A DNA stretch of 64,000 bases from Clostridium saudiense. GTDB taxonomy: Bacteria; Bacillota; Clostridia; Clostridiales; Clostridiaceae. The notes beneath the pieces are model-generated. The model was not told the DNA's origin. It ran no database searches and saw only the letters and a program-made list of their open reading frames with translations. The stretch lies in contig NZ_CBYM010000011.1 in NCBI RefSeq assembly GCF_000577815.1, positions 1 to 64,000 on the forward strand. The letters run 5' to 3'. Below, piece by piece: positions 18,939-28,353 of the stretch. Every line of letters begins with the position of its first letter. The stretch's first letter is position 1. Both the position numbers and the translations under genes were made by a program.

Positions 18939-19861
18939 TTACGTCATCTTTTATCACTTCTTTTTTTATTATTTTTTATTACTTTTATTATTTTTTATTA
19001 CTTTTATCTTTATCATTTTTAACTCTTTATCATTTCTTAATTCTATTCTTTTATTTTTCTCTTAATTCTCTGTTTTTATTTTTCTGCCATCTACTCGCCA
19101 TTGTTCATTATCTATTATCTATTTTCTATTTTTATATTTACTACAATTATTATATGATTTTTATTATTCTCCAAATTATATTTTTATAAATTAATATATA
19201 GTTCATACTATACTTTATATTTTTAAATATAAAAGGATTTTGAAACTATTATTTCTATATTAAAAGATAGTCCTTTACCCTCTATGATTTGTTTTCAAGT
19301 GTATTATACATAATTTTGTTATCTCCTGATAAATTTCTTTATCATTCTAATTGCAGTATGTTTAAATGAAAATATCCGAAATTATGCTTAATATTATTTT
19401 CAGTAATATTAAAATACCTCTTGAACCATCATATTCCTTTATAAAGCTTTTCTTTACAATATACTTTATATCCAAGAAATCGATATTTTCTCAATATTAT
19501 AAAATAAAGATACACTATACCTATCCTTGAATTAATAGTTCAAAATCCTCCAAAGAGATAACACTATATAAAATTAAAAAAACAGTAGTAATGCATAACA
19601 AACATATTATCATTAACTTCTATTTCAATATTTTATAAACTCTTAGCAGAATGCTTATTTAATATTAATAAATTTTATTCTTTGTCATCTCTTATTATTG
19701 TTTTATCCGTTTTAGGCTTAATTTATTCATATTTTTTAGAACTTTTCACAAAAAGTTAAAATTTTTGTTTAGGTTTGTATATATTTTTCTATTCTAGGTA
19801 AGACTTCGTAAAGACTTAACTAGGCCTAGAGTTAAGAAATTTATTTTATAGGAGTGACTAA
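18939..19861. other. T-rich non-coding stretch before the prepilin gene
   Basis: About 920 bp without a supported gene. From 18940 to 19160 the plus strand is strongly T-biased low complexity, including two copies of a TTATTATTTTTTATTACTTT unit. The middle has one minus-strand frame (19342-19515) with a single internal stop and Lys/Tyr-rich codons that may be a gene remnant. Just before the prepilin, CTTAAC-TAGGCCTA-GA-GTTAAG (19815-19836) is an imperfect palindrome centred on a perfect TAGGCCTA. I could not match this leader to a c-di-GMP riboswitch. Confidence 0.5.
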
Positions 19862-20302
19862 ATGATAAAATATAATTTTAATTTAGAAAAGCTAAAAAAA
19901 TTCTTTAAACTTAAAAGAAAGGATAAAAATGATGGATTTACTTTAGTTGAACTTGTTGCTGTTATGGCCATTATTGCAATTCTTGCTGCTGCATTTATTC
20001 CAAGGTTCGGAAATTATCTTACTGAAGCTAAAAAGGTTGGTATTTTAAATGAAGCCAAATCTATTGTTACTGCTTATGAGTCTATAAGGCATAAATCTGG
20101 TTTTGATACTGATTCAATAGGTTCCGATTTTGAAGGTGATAATCTACCATTAGAGGCTGGTACTTTAACAAAATTAAGTAGCGCTACAGTAGAACAATGT
20201 AAATTAATCATTGATACTGAAAGTAATAATTTTACTTTTAATGATGACGGAACTTCCATAATTATTAACGATGATGTAAGCAATTCTATTACTTTAGATT
20301 AG
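19862..20302 (+). CDS. Type IV prepilin-like protein (orphan pilin)
   Basis: A 146-residue protein with a class III signal: 25 mostly basic residues ending in KNDG, then FTLVELVAVMAIIAILAAAF, with cleavage predicted after G25 and Glu at position +5 (E30). The hydrophobic helix is followed by a small, acidic, Ser/Thr/Asp-rich globular region of about 90 residues with one Cys. Pilin assembly genes (PilB, PilC, PilD, PilT) are absent nearby, so it must use machinery encoded elsewhere. A TAGGAGTG ribosome site supports the start. It could be a major or minor pilin or a pseudopilin. Confidence 0.87.
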   Translation: MIKYNFNLEKLKKFFKLKRKDKNDGFTLVELVAVMAIIAILAAAFIPRFGNYLTEAKKVGILNEAKSIVTAYESIRHKSGFDTDSIGSDFEGDNLPLEAGTLTKLSSATVEQCKLIIDTESNNFTFNDDGTSIIINDDVSNSITLD

Positions 20303-20608
20303 TTTTTATAATATTTCATAACTCCTCAATTATTGTGAAATATAAAAAATTAATTTATTCAACAATTATTAAAAACACTAATAATTTATTCAACATATAT
20401 TATAAAATCCAAACAGTAATTTATATAATAATCATTAATGTAATATTATAATTTTAAATGGACTAATACATATATCAATTTATAAACTAATTTTTATAAA
20501 AGAATTTATTTCCCAGAATATAAGTTTCTGCTACTAAAAAAAAATTATCAATACTTCTTAAAATTATCAATAACTCTTTAGGAAATACACTTTTCTAAAG
20601 AATACAAA
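20303..20608. other. AT-rich spacer between prepilin and aminopeptidase genes
   Basis: About 300 bp with no gene. A weak hairpin (ATATTTCA/TGAAATAT, about 20313-20343) directly follows the prepilin stop but is followed by A residues rather than T, so termination there is doubtful. Confidence 0.4.
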
Positions 20609-20670
20609 AGCTGTGTCTAATCTACTGCAACATTAATTTTTTTAATATGCATTGTAGCTTTGACACAGCT
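20609..20670 (-). terminator. Terminator of the M18 aminopeptidase gene
   Basis: Perfect outer arms AGCTGTGTC/GACACAGCT with further imperfect inner pairing (TGCAACATTAA/TTAATATGCA). On the minus strand the stem is followed by TTTTGTATT, fitting termination after the aminopeptidase gene. Confidence 0.7.
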
Positions 20671-20696
20671 AACTTAAAATATATTTATATCATAAA

Positions 20697-21998
20697 TTAT
20701 AAACTAAAGAATTCTGTAAATGCTTTAACAGTATAATAGTTATCCTTAACACTTGCTAATTCTCTTATTGAGTGCATTCCAAGCACTGGTGCTCCCATAT
20801 CAATTACAGGAATAGTTAAGTTTGCTGATGTTACAGGACCTATTGTAGTTCCACCTCTAACATCTGATCTATTAACAAACTTTTGGAATGGAACTCCTGC
20901 AGCTTCACAAACACTAGCAAATACAGCTCCATTAAAGCTATCAGTACTATAGCTTCCTGATGCAGCTATCTTTAATACTGGACCACCTTCAAGAACTGGT
21001 CTATTTGTAGGATCATGCTTATCTCCTAAGTTAGGATGAACAGCATGTGCTAAATCAGCTGATATCATTATAGATTTAGCTAAAGTTCTATAATATCCTT
21101 CTCTGTCTTTTCCTAATCCAAGTGTAATTCTTTCTAATATATTATTTAATAATGTTGAGTTAGCACCTTCAGCTGTTAAGCTTCCTATTTCTTCATTATC
21201 TATGCAAATCATAACCTTAGTTGCAGCATTTTCTCTGCTATCAACTAATGCCTTAACTCCAGCAAATACCATCCATAAATCATCAAATCTTCCTGAAGAA
21301 ATAAGTTCTTCATTCATTCCTATTAATGATCCTTTTTCATATTCATATAATCCAAGTTCAAAGTTTAGTATATCCTCTTTATTAACTTGTAGTTCATTAG
21401 CAAGAATATTCATTAAGTAATCTTCTTTTTCTAACCTATCATTTATAAGTCCTAATAAAGGTAATGTATCAACTTGTCTGTTGATTTTATATCCATCATT
21501 AACTTCTCTATTCATGTGAATTGCTAAACTTGGAATTATTAATAATGGCTTATTAATGTTAACTAATCTTATTTCTGGTTTTAATGGAGAAGCTCCTTTT
21601 AATGCAACCTTACCTGCTATTCCTAAAGGTCTATCATACCAAGTATGAAGTATTGGTCCTCCATAAACTTCAGTATTTAATTTAACATATTTACCTTCAC
21701 TTATCATTTGTGGATTTGGTTTTATTCTAAATCCTGGTACATCTGTATGTGCTCCAATAAGTCTTAGTCCAGTTTCTTCTATATCTCCACTACCTACTTC
21801 AAAAGCAATTAATGCTGAATCATTTTTCACAACATAATATTTACCTTTTGGTTGTAAGTTCCACTTGTCTTCTTCTTTTATTTCTATAAATCCATTTGCA
21901 TCTAATATTTTTTGAGTAGCCTTAACTCCATGACAAGCACTTGGGCTATCATATAAGAAGTCTATTAATTCTAATGCTAGATTCTTTTCCATAGTCAT
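20697..21998 (-). CDS. apeB: M18-family aminopeptidase
   Basis: A 433-residue cytoplasmic zinc aminopeptidase of the M18 (aspartyl aminopeptidase-like/ApeB) family. Metal-binding segments are visible in order: GAHTDVPGFRIKP (about 86-98), CIDNEEIGSLT (about 265-275), SADLAHAVHPN (about 313-323) and the C-terminal GMHSIRELAS with its His ligand. Length matches the family (about 430-480). It stands alone with its own terminator. The start ATG follows GGAGCAAATGACT; two ATGs are available (M1, M3), and the difference is two residues. Likely peptide turnover. Confidence 0.93.
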   Translation of the reverse strand: MTMEKNLALELIDFLYDSPSACHGVKATQKILDANGFIEIKEEDKWNLQPKGKYYVVKNDSALIAFEVGSGDIEETGLRLIGAHTDVPGFRIKPNPQMISEGKYVKLNTEVYGGPILHTWYDRPLGIAGKVALKGASPLKPEIRLVNINKPLLIIPSLAIHMNREVNDGYKINRQVDTLPLLGLINDRLEKEDYLMNILANELQVNKEDILNFELGLYEYEKGSLIGMNEELISSGRFDDLWMVFAGVKALVDSRENAATKVMICIDNEEIGSLTAEGANSTLLNNILERITLGLGKDREGYYRTLAKSIMISADLAHAVHPNLGDKHDPTNRPVLEGGPVLKIAASGSYSTDSFNGAVFASVCEAAGVPFQKFVNRSDVRGGTTIGPVTSANLTIPVIDMGAPVLGMHSIRELASVKDNYYTVKAFTEFFSL

Positions 21999-22160
21999 TT
22001 GCTCCTTTACTTGTTGTATATATTTTACTATACTTCATTTGCTATTTTTTCTCAACTCATTTAAAAATATGAATTTTCATTTTAGGAAACTCTCCATTCA
22101 TTTTTGTTAATATTAGTAATTCTATTTGAACAAATTAAAATTTGGAAATTTATTAAATAA

Positions 22161-22345
22161 AACTAACTATATAACAATATTTTGTTATAACAAATTTATA
22201 TACTATTCCAACAACATTTTGGTATAACAGTTCTACATACTATTCCAACAACATTTTGATATAACAGTTCTACATACTACCCCAACAACATTTTGGTATA
22301 ACAGTTCTACATACTATCCTAACAACATTTTGATATAACAGAACT
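22161..22345. repeat. 37-bp tandem repeat array, five copies (one degenerate)
   Basis: Four clean copies of a 37-bp unit start at 22198, 22235, 22272 and 22309. They contain the core CAACAACATTTTGATATAAC or its G variant. A fifth copy, about two-thirds identical in exact register, occupies 22161-22197. The copies abut with no spacers, so this is not a CRISPR array. The core recurs in the 64-bp palindrome at 30997-31060. The array lies between divergent aminopeptidase and CDF transporter genes, about 210 bp before the latter's start. Confidence 0.9.
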
Positions 22346-22552
22346 ATATAGTACTATTTAACATCTTAATAAATTCATTTAACTTCTCACTCATACTGCT
22401 TGTCATTCTTCAAACTTGTAATTCTCTATAGTTGACTTTTATATTAGATTAAATTAGCATAATATAATAAGACGCATAAATGGAAATAATATGTTTCATA
22501 AAAATAAATACTTTATTATATATTAATAAAAAATAAATATGGGAGGATTCTT

Positions 22553-23728
22553 ATGTTATCAAATTTTTTAGTAAAAAGATTTGTTAAAAACTCTGAAAAT
22601 GTATCAGATGTTAAAGTTAGAGAATCTTACGCTAATCTTGCTGGGATCATTGGAATAATTACCAACTCACTTCTTTTTTTAATTAAGTTATCTGTTGGCT
22701 TACTTTCTAACTCAGTTTCAATTTTAGCTGATGCATTTAATAATTTATCTGATGCAGCTTCTTCAATAATAACTATTATAGGTTTTAAAATGGCAAATAA
22801 ACCAGCTGATGCTGAGCATCCATTTGGTCATGGACGTATCGAATATATAACTGCAATGATAGTTTCATTTATGGTTATGCTTGTAGGATTACAATTTGTA
22901 AAAACTTCATTTCAAAAGATAGTTAACCCTACTCCAGTAACCTTTGAAATGATACCATTTTTATTATTACTTATTTCAATTGGCTTTAAATTCTGGTTAT
23001 CTAAATTTAATAAATCTATAGGTAATAAAATAAATTCATCTACTTTAAAAGCAACTGCAACTGATGCTATGGGCGATGTTTTCACTTCAAGTACTGTTGT
23101 TATTTCTTTTTTAATTTCAAAGTTTACAACACTTCCTATTGATGGATATATCGGTATAATCGTTGCTTTAGCTATAGTTTATTCAGGATTTTCTCTTATT
23201 AAGGAAACACTTAGTCCACTTTTAGGAGAACCACCAGACCCTGTTTTAGTAAGTAATATTACAGATATGGTTATGTCTTATGATAATATCACTGGAATTC
23301 ATGATTTAATTGTTCATAATTACGGCCCTGGAAGAATTATGGCTTCAATCCATGCTGAAATTCCTAGTAACATTGATATCATGGAAATTCATGATATTAT
23401 AGATGCTGCTGAAAGGGAAATTTCTAAAAAACTAAATATTTATTTAGTAATTCATATGGATCCTATTTGTGTTGATACTGAAGAAATAAGAGAAGCTAGA
23501 CAAATGGTTGAAAAAATACTTCTTAAATATGATGAAGTAAAATCTTTTCATGATTTCAGAGTTGTAGGTGATCATGATAAAAAGAATCTTGTATTTGATA
23601 TTGAAGTGTGTCCAACAAAGCTTACACATGCAGAATCTCATACTAAATTATTATCTAAAATAGAGACTGACATTAAAAAAGAAGCCCCTGAATACCGTTG
23701 CGTTATCACTATTGATTTAGCTCTATAG
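22553..23728 (+). CDS. Cation diffusion facilitator (CDF) metal exporter
   Basis: A 391-residue membrane protein: six helices (about 25-210) followed by a cytoplasmic metal-sensing domain. Helix II carries ADAFNNLSD and helix V carries ATDAMGDV, so the transport site has Asp-x3-Asp in helix V. In the Zn-transporting YiiP the equivalent is His-x3-Asp; a DD-type site is associated with Mn/Fe CDFs such as MntE. The C-terminal extension past residue 300 is longer than in minimal CDFs. Single gene with GGGAGG ribosome site and two downstream terminators. Efflux of Mn2+ or Fe2+ is an inference. Confidence 0.9.
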   Translation: MLSNFLVKRFVKNSENVSDVKVRESYANLAGIIGIITNSLLFLIKLSVGLLSNSVSILADAFNNLSDAASSIITIIGFKMANKPADAEHPFGHGRIEYITAMIVSFMVMLVGLQFVKTSFQKIVNPTPVTFEMIPFLLLLISIGFKFWLSKFNKSIGNKINSSTLKATATDAMGDVFTSSTVVISFLISKFTTLPIDGYIGIIVALAIVYSGFSLIKETLSPLLGEPPDPVLVSNITDMVMSYDNITGIHDLIVHNYGPGRIMASIHAEIPSNIDIMEIHDIIDAAEREISKKLNIYLVIHMDPICVDTEEIREARQMVEKILLKYDEVKSFHDFRVVGDHDKKNLVFDIEVCPTKLTHAESHTKLLSKIETDIKKEAPEYRCVITIDLAL

Positions 23729-23749
23729 CATAAATTTTATGTTTTTTTT
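23729..23749 (+). terminator. Short terminator directly after the CDF gene
   Basis: CATAAA-T-TTTATG palindrome starts at the base after the stop codon and is followed by eight T residues. The stem is short and AT-rich, so termination may be partial. Confidence 0.5.
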
Positions 23750-23980
23750 GTATTTTATTACAATATAAAATTCCTTTATTACATGCTATAATTTAATCAT
23801 GCAGTTAATAAAACTTTGAAAATATTATTTATGATGAATTATTATTAGCTGTTATTTAATTACGACAGATACCATATTTGCTTATAATAATGTACTAAAA
23901 TATATTTTTGTTACATATATTTCATATAAGCATAAATTATTATAATTTATTCATATTGATTAAATTATAAATTCCTCAAA

Positions 23981-24030
23981 AAATAAATGGAGAAGTCTAC
24001 CATTGGATTTCTCCATTTATTTTTTATTTT
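23981..24030 (+). terminator. Strong hairpin terminator between CDF and Sel1-repeat genes
   Basis: AAATAAATGGAGAA and TTCTCCATTTATTT form a 14-bp stem with a 14-nt loop, followed on the plus strand by TTTATTTTTTATTTTT. It may work in both directions. Between 23750 and 23980 I see only AT-rich DNA. Confidence 0.8.
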
Positions 24031-24120
24031 TTATTTTTAAATAATAATACTTTAATTGATATTCTAAATTTAACTCAAAGGAGTGTATATAATAAATTTG
24101 ACATTCCAATTATATTAAGT

Positions 24121-26694
24121 TTACTCCTTCAAATTATAATAAATTTTATCTTCTAATAATTGATAATATAAAAGTTTATCTTCAGGTTTTCTTTCAGAAT
24201 ACCATTTAATTAAATCATTAATTACTTCATATATTCCTTTATTAATAAGCTTACTTAATTTCCTTAAAACGATTAATTCCTCTATAGTAACTATTTTACT
24301 CTCTTCGTATTCTTTAAGCTTTTCCTTTAAAATTACATACTCACATTTACTAACGCCTAAAGCTTCTCCCTCCATTGCAATATTAAAGACTTCTTCATAT
24401 TTAGGGTTGTTATATAAATTATTTTTATATAAATAATTTGCAAGCTGTCCATAGCACTCTAGATTTCCAAGTTCTATTCCTTCTTGATATAAATTTATTA
24501 TTTCATCACTATTCATTTCAATTAGATTATTTTCAGCTAAATACCCCCTAATGAAATTTGCAGTACCTTTATCTATTTCTTCAATTTCATTTATTAATTC
24601 ATATCCCTTTTCCTTATTTTCTTCAACACCTATTCCTTTGAAGCAGTAATATACAAGTCTTTCTTTTCCCTTTAAGGCATCCAAATCTATTAATTTAAAT
24701 ACATAATAAATTGCTTTAATATCACTTCTTCTCCCACCTATTCCCCTTTCATATATTTGTATAAGATTTTCGATTCCTTCAATTCCATTTTTATTAGCAG
24801 CCTTTTCATACCATTTAATAGCTAAATCTATATTTCTTGATAGAAAAATTCCTTTCTTATACCAATCTCCAAGCTTAATCATTGCCTTAATACAATTCCT
24901 CTCTGCTGCAATATTGTAATAACTATAGGCTTCCTCATAATCTTGTAATACACCTATTCCTTTTTCATATATATAACCAAACTTAAAGATTGATTCCTTA
25001 AGGTCATTTTCTACTCCAAATCTAATATATTTAACTAACTCTGCTCTATTAACTTCTTTACCTTCATTTAATTCATTAATCATAATTGAAGCTAAATAAT
25101 CTGCTGCATATGGTGAATTTAATTCATATGCTTCTTTTAATAATTTCTTAATTATGTCAGTTGTTTTATCTCCAAATTTATTTAATCTTAAGTATGCAAC
25201 TGCAAGTACATACATAGCATGTGGCTCCTTTTTAGCAGCTGCAATACTAACATATTCTATTGCCTTTTCTAAGTCCTTTTCAACACCATCACCATTGTAA
25301 TACATTATTCCAAGCCTTTGAGTGCATTTTAAATTTCCCTCTTCATGTCCTTCTTCATATGCACTAATAGCTTGATTAATTAATCCTTGCTCCTCATATA
25401 CTTTACCAATTTTAAAATAAATACTTTTATCTCCAAATTCTATAGCCTTATTATAAAGCTCTAAAGCAGTATAAACATCCTTTTTAACATATAATCCCTT
25501 TAAATACATTTCTGCTAATGATTCTATACAATTAGTATCTAATGCTAGATATCCTTTAGATAAATAGTGAAATGCTTTCTTATAATCTGGTTCTAGATAT
25601 ATCCCCTCTAAATATGATCTTCCAACAATATAATATGCATCTTCATAATCATTTTCAGCAGCTCTTTCAATCCAATAATAAGCACTAACTAAGTTTTCCT
25701 CACACCCTTCTCCATTCTTATACATTAAGGATAATGCATACTGTGATGCTGGAAAATTATTTTCAGCAGCTTTTTTATGCCATTTAAATGCACTATCTAC
25801 ATCCTTTTCTACACCAAACCCATTGTAGTAACATCTTCCAAGTTGATAATATGCAGCAGAATAATCATTTTCAGCACTTTTTTGGAACCAAATAAAAGCC
25901 TTATAATAATCTTTTGGTACTCCATTACCTTCAGAATATAATACCCCTATAGAATATTGTGCAAAAGCATTACCTTTACTAGCAGCTTTATAATACCATT
26001 GATATGCCATTTCATAATTTCTAGGTATTCCAATTCCTCTATCATAAAATAATCCTAAATAACTTTCAGCATATTCATCATTCATTTTTGCTGCATCTAG
26101 AAAATATTTATATGCAGTTTTATAATCTCTCTTTACCCCTCTTCCAAAATAATATTTTTCTCCAGACTCAACTAATTCCTGTGAGACCTCTTCTGCCTCT
26201 GTTTTCTCTAAAATATTACTTTCTATTTTTTTCTTACTTTCTAAATCACCCTTGTCTTTTTTTAGATATTTCTTAAATATTTCTTTTTCTGATTCAAATA
26301 AATCACTTATAAATAAAGAATAATTCTCGTTACCATAATTAATTACAAACCAGACAAGCACTTCATATAATAGCTTCATTTCAATAAGCTCTTGATCATT
26401 TTCATAATCGTGTTCATTACTTTTAGCCTTTTTACTCCATAATATTATTTTTTGTAATATTTCATTTGGAATAACATCCATCTCTTTCAATATATCTAAC
26501 CTTTTTAACCATCCTACATTTTCATCATATAATATATTATTTTGTTTACATATATAATAAATAATATCATCAATTACAGCATCTACATCTTTATTTATCA
26601 TCTCTGGACTAGTTTGTCCCTTTAATTCATTTAAATCTTCATATATATCTCTAAACTCTAACTTTAGAAAATCATAATTAAAGATTTTGTCCAT
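24121..26694 (-). CDS. Large Sel1-like repeat (SLR/TPR) protein
   Basis: An 857-residue cytoplasmic protein with no signal peptide or membrane helix. About residues 165-780 consist of roughly 15-18 Sel1-type repeats; the clearest carry AxxxLGxxYxxGxGVxxDxxxAxxWYxKAA, for example around 195-380. The first 160 residues are helical and acidic, resembling a DUF4145/hepn-like cap, and the last 80 contain no repeat. Such arrays form solenoid protein-protein scaffolds. It is monocistronic, so partners cannot be inferred. The RBS (TTGGAGGATAT) fits the ATG at 26694. Confidence 0.88.
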   Translation of the reverse strand: MDKIFNYDFLKLEFRDIYEDLNELKGQTSPEMINKDVDAVIDDIIYYICKQNNILYDENVGWLKRLDILKEMDVIPNEILQKIILWSKKAKSNEHDYENDQELIEMKLLYEVLVWFVINYGNENYSLFISDLFESEKEIFKKYLKKDKGDLESKKKIESNILEKTEAEEVSQELVESGEKYYFGRGVKRDYKTAYKYFLDAAKMNDEYAESYLGLFYDRGIGIPRNYEMAYQWYYKAASKGNAFAQYSIGVLYSEGNGVPKDYYKAFIWFQKSAENDYSAAYYQLGRCYYNGFGVEKDVDSAFKWHKKAAENNFPASQYALSLMYKNGEGCEENLVSAYYWIERAAENDYEDAYYIVGRSYLEGIYLEPDYKKAFHYLSKGYLALDTNCIESLAEMYLKGLYVKKDVYTALELYNKAIEFGDKSIYFKIGKVYEEQGLINQAISAYEEGHEEGNLKCTQRLGIMYYNGDGVEKDLEKAIEYVSIAAAKKEPHAMYVLAVAYLRLNKFGDKTTDIIKKLLKEAYELNSPYAADYLASIMINELNEGKEVNRAELVKYIRFGVENDLKESIFKFGYIYEKGIGVLQDYEEAYSYYNIAAERNCIKAMIKLGDWYKKGIFLSRNIDLAIKWYEKAANKNGIEGIENLIQIYERGIGGRRSDIKAIYYVFKLIDLDALKGKERLVYYCFKGIGVEENKEKGYELINEIEEIDKGTANFIRGYLAENNLIEMNSDEIINLYQEGIELGNLECYGQLANYLYKNNLYNNPKYEEVFNIAMEGEALGVSKCEYVILKEKLKEYEESKIVTIEELIVLRKLSKLINKGIYEVINDLIKWYSERKPEDKLLYYQLLEDKIYYNLKE

Positions 26695-26781
26695 ATATCC
26701 TCCAATGTTATTACTCCTACTAATAGTTTATTATATGGTTAATAGGTTTATTAGTAGTATTTTTTTAATAAATAAAAAAAT

Positions 26782-26835
26782 ACTAGCTATATCAAAGAAA
26801 AATTTATTATATAAATCTTCCTTTAATATAGCTAG
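26782..26835 (-). terminator. Terminator of the amino acid ABC operon
   Basis: ACTAGCTATATCAAAG and CTTTAATATAGCTAGT form a long stem. On the minus strand it is followed by ATTTTTTTATTTATT. Confidence 0.85.
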
Positions 26836-26845
26836 TTTAACTAAA

Positions 26846-27568
26846 TTATAATACTTTTGATAAAAAGTCTATTGTTCTTGAGTTTTTTGGATGTGAGAAA
26901 ATTTCTTCTGGAGTTCCTTGTTCAACTATATTTCCTGCATCCATAAATAAAATTCTATCTCCAACTTCTCTTGCAAATCCCATTTCATGAGTAACAACTA
27001 CCATTGTCATACCATCTTTTGCAAGATCTTTCATAACACTTAATACTTCACCAACCATTTCTGGATCTAATGCAGATGTTGGCTCATCAAATAGCATAAC
27101 ATCTGGCTCCATAGCTAAAGCTCTTGCTATTGCTATTCTTTGCTTTTGTCCACCTGAAAGTGATGATGGATAAGCTTTTGCTTTATCAGTTAGGCCAACC
27201 CTCTCTAATAATTCAAATGCTTTCTTTTCTGCTTCAGCCTTACTAATCCCCTTAACCTTAATAGGTGCTATTGTTAAGTTTTCTAATACAGTCTTATGTG
27301 GGAATAAATTAAATTGTTGGAATACCATCCCCATCTTTTCTCTGATCTTATTTATATCAACCTTTTTATCAGTTATACTATTTCCTTCAAATACTATTTC
27401 TCCTGATGTAGGTTCTTCTAATAGGTTTAAACATCTTAAAAATGTACTTTTTCCTGATCCTGATGGTCCTATTACAACTACAACCTCACCTTTTTTTATA
27501 TGCTCATTTATTCCTTTTAAAACATCATTTTTTCCAAAACTTTTATGAAGATTATTAACGTGAATCAC
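26846..27568 (-). CDS. Polar amino acid ABC transporter ATP-binding protein (GlnQ type)
   Basis: A 240-residue ATPase with Walker [10 protein letters not shown] (33-41), Q-loop FQQFNLFP, signature LSGGQKQR, Walker [16 protein letters not shown] and the switch His in VTHEM. The full length and motif wording match the HisP/GlnQ class that energises polar amino acid import. It overlaps the permease gene by 14 bp (26846-27568 against a permease ending at 27555), as expected for one operon. Substrate is not readable from this subunit. Confidence 0.95.
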   Translation of the reverse strand: MIHVNNLHKSFGKNDVLKGINEHIKKGEVVVVIGPSGSGKSTFLRCLNLLEEPTSGEIVFEGNSITDKKVDINKIREKMGMVFQQFNLFPHKTVLENLTIAPIKVKGISKAEAEKKAFELLERVGLTDKAKAYPSSLSGGQKQRIAIARALAMEPDVMLFDEPTSALDPEMVGEVLSVMKDLAKDGMTMVVVTHEMGFAREVGDRILFMDAGNIVEQGTPEEIFSHPKNSRTIDFLSKVL

Positions 27569-28235
27569 TTTTTTTCATTCTCCTTTCTATAAGAGATATA
27601 ATTCTACCTAATGTAAATGTCATAATAAAGTAAAATACTGCTGCTACTATGTATGGCTCTAATCCAAGATATGTAGAACCTACAACAACTTTCCCTGCAA
27701 ACATTAATTCATTAACACCTATTATTGAAGCCATTGATGATTCCTTAATTATTGCAACGAATTCATTACCTATAGCAGGTAAGATATTTTTAACAGCTTG
27801 TGGTATTACAATTAACATCATTGCTGTGCTCTTTTTCATTCCTAAACTTCTTGCAGCTTCCATTTGACCCTTGTCCACTGCTTCTATACCAGCTCTTACT
27901 ATTTCTGATACATATGCTGCTGAATTTAATGCAATTGCTATAACTGCTGATGTAAATGGACTTAAATCTATTCCAAAGAACATCTTAGATCCTGCATACA
28001 TAATTAAGATTTGTAATAACATTGGTGTTCCTCTAATTATTTCAATATAAACAACCGCTATTATCTTTAAAGGCTTTATCTTCCAAATATGAAAGTTTGA
28101 CGTCTTCATAAAGAATAATAAAGATCCAAATAGTGCTCCAAAAAATACTGTAATTAACGAAATTAATAATGTATATTTAACCCCTTCAAAATAGTAAGGT
28201 AAATAATTTGGCACGAAGCTAAAATCAAAATTCAT
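27555..28235 (-). CDS. Polar amino acid ABC transporter permease (GlnP/HisM type)
   Basis: A 226-residue membrane permease with about five helices and the EAA loop [22 protein letters not shown] (near residues 130-150), typical of His/Glu/Gln/Arg transporters. The open frame extends eight codons further up, but an AGGGGG site lies right against that upstream ATG. It is correctly spaced (9 nt) from the ATG at 28235, so I use the latter (start MNFDFSFVP). A single permease gene suggests a homodimeric channel. It sits between the ATPase and binding-protein genes. Confidence 0.93.
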   Translation of the reverse strand: MNFDFSFVPNYLPYYFEGVKYTLLISLITVFFGALFGSLLFFMKTSNFHIWKIKPLKIIAVVYIEIIRGTPMLLQILIMYAGSKMFFGIDLSPFTSAVIAIALNSAAYVSEIVRAGIEAVDKGQMEAARSLGMKKSTAMMLIVIPQAVKNILPAIGNEFVAIIKESSMASIIGVNELMFAGKVVVGSTYLGLEPYIVAAVFYFIMTFTLGRIISLIERRMKKSDSR

Positions 28236-28353
28236 TTTTTTCATCCCCCTCAATATCAACTATTCATAGTAATATATTAATAAAATTTACTATTTAACAG
28301 TTTAGAGAACATAGTTACATCCCCTAAACTGCTATAACTAAATTCTATATTTA

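Noticed and set aside
18939-19861. c-di-GMP riboswitch upstream of the prepilin
   Set aside because: No GEMM-type conserved core or second c-di-GMP class motif could be matched by eye in the region.
22161-22345. CRISPR array, because of 37-bp repeats
   Set aside because: The units abut directly with no unique spacers, and no Cas genes are present.
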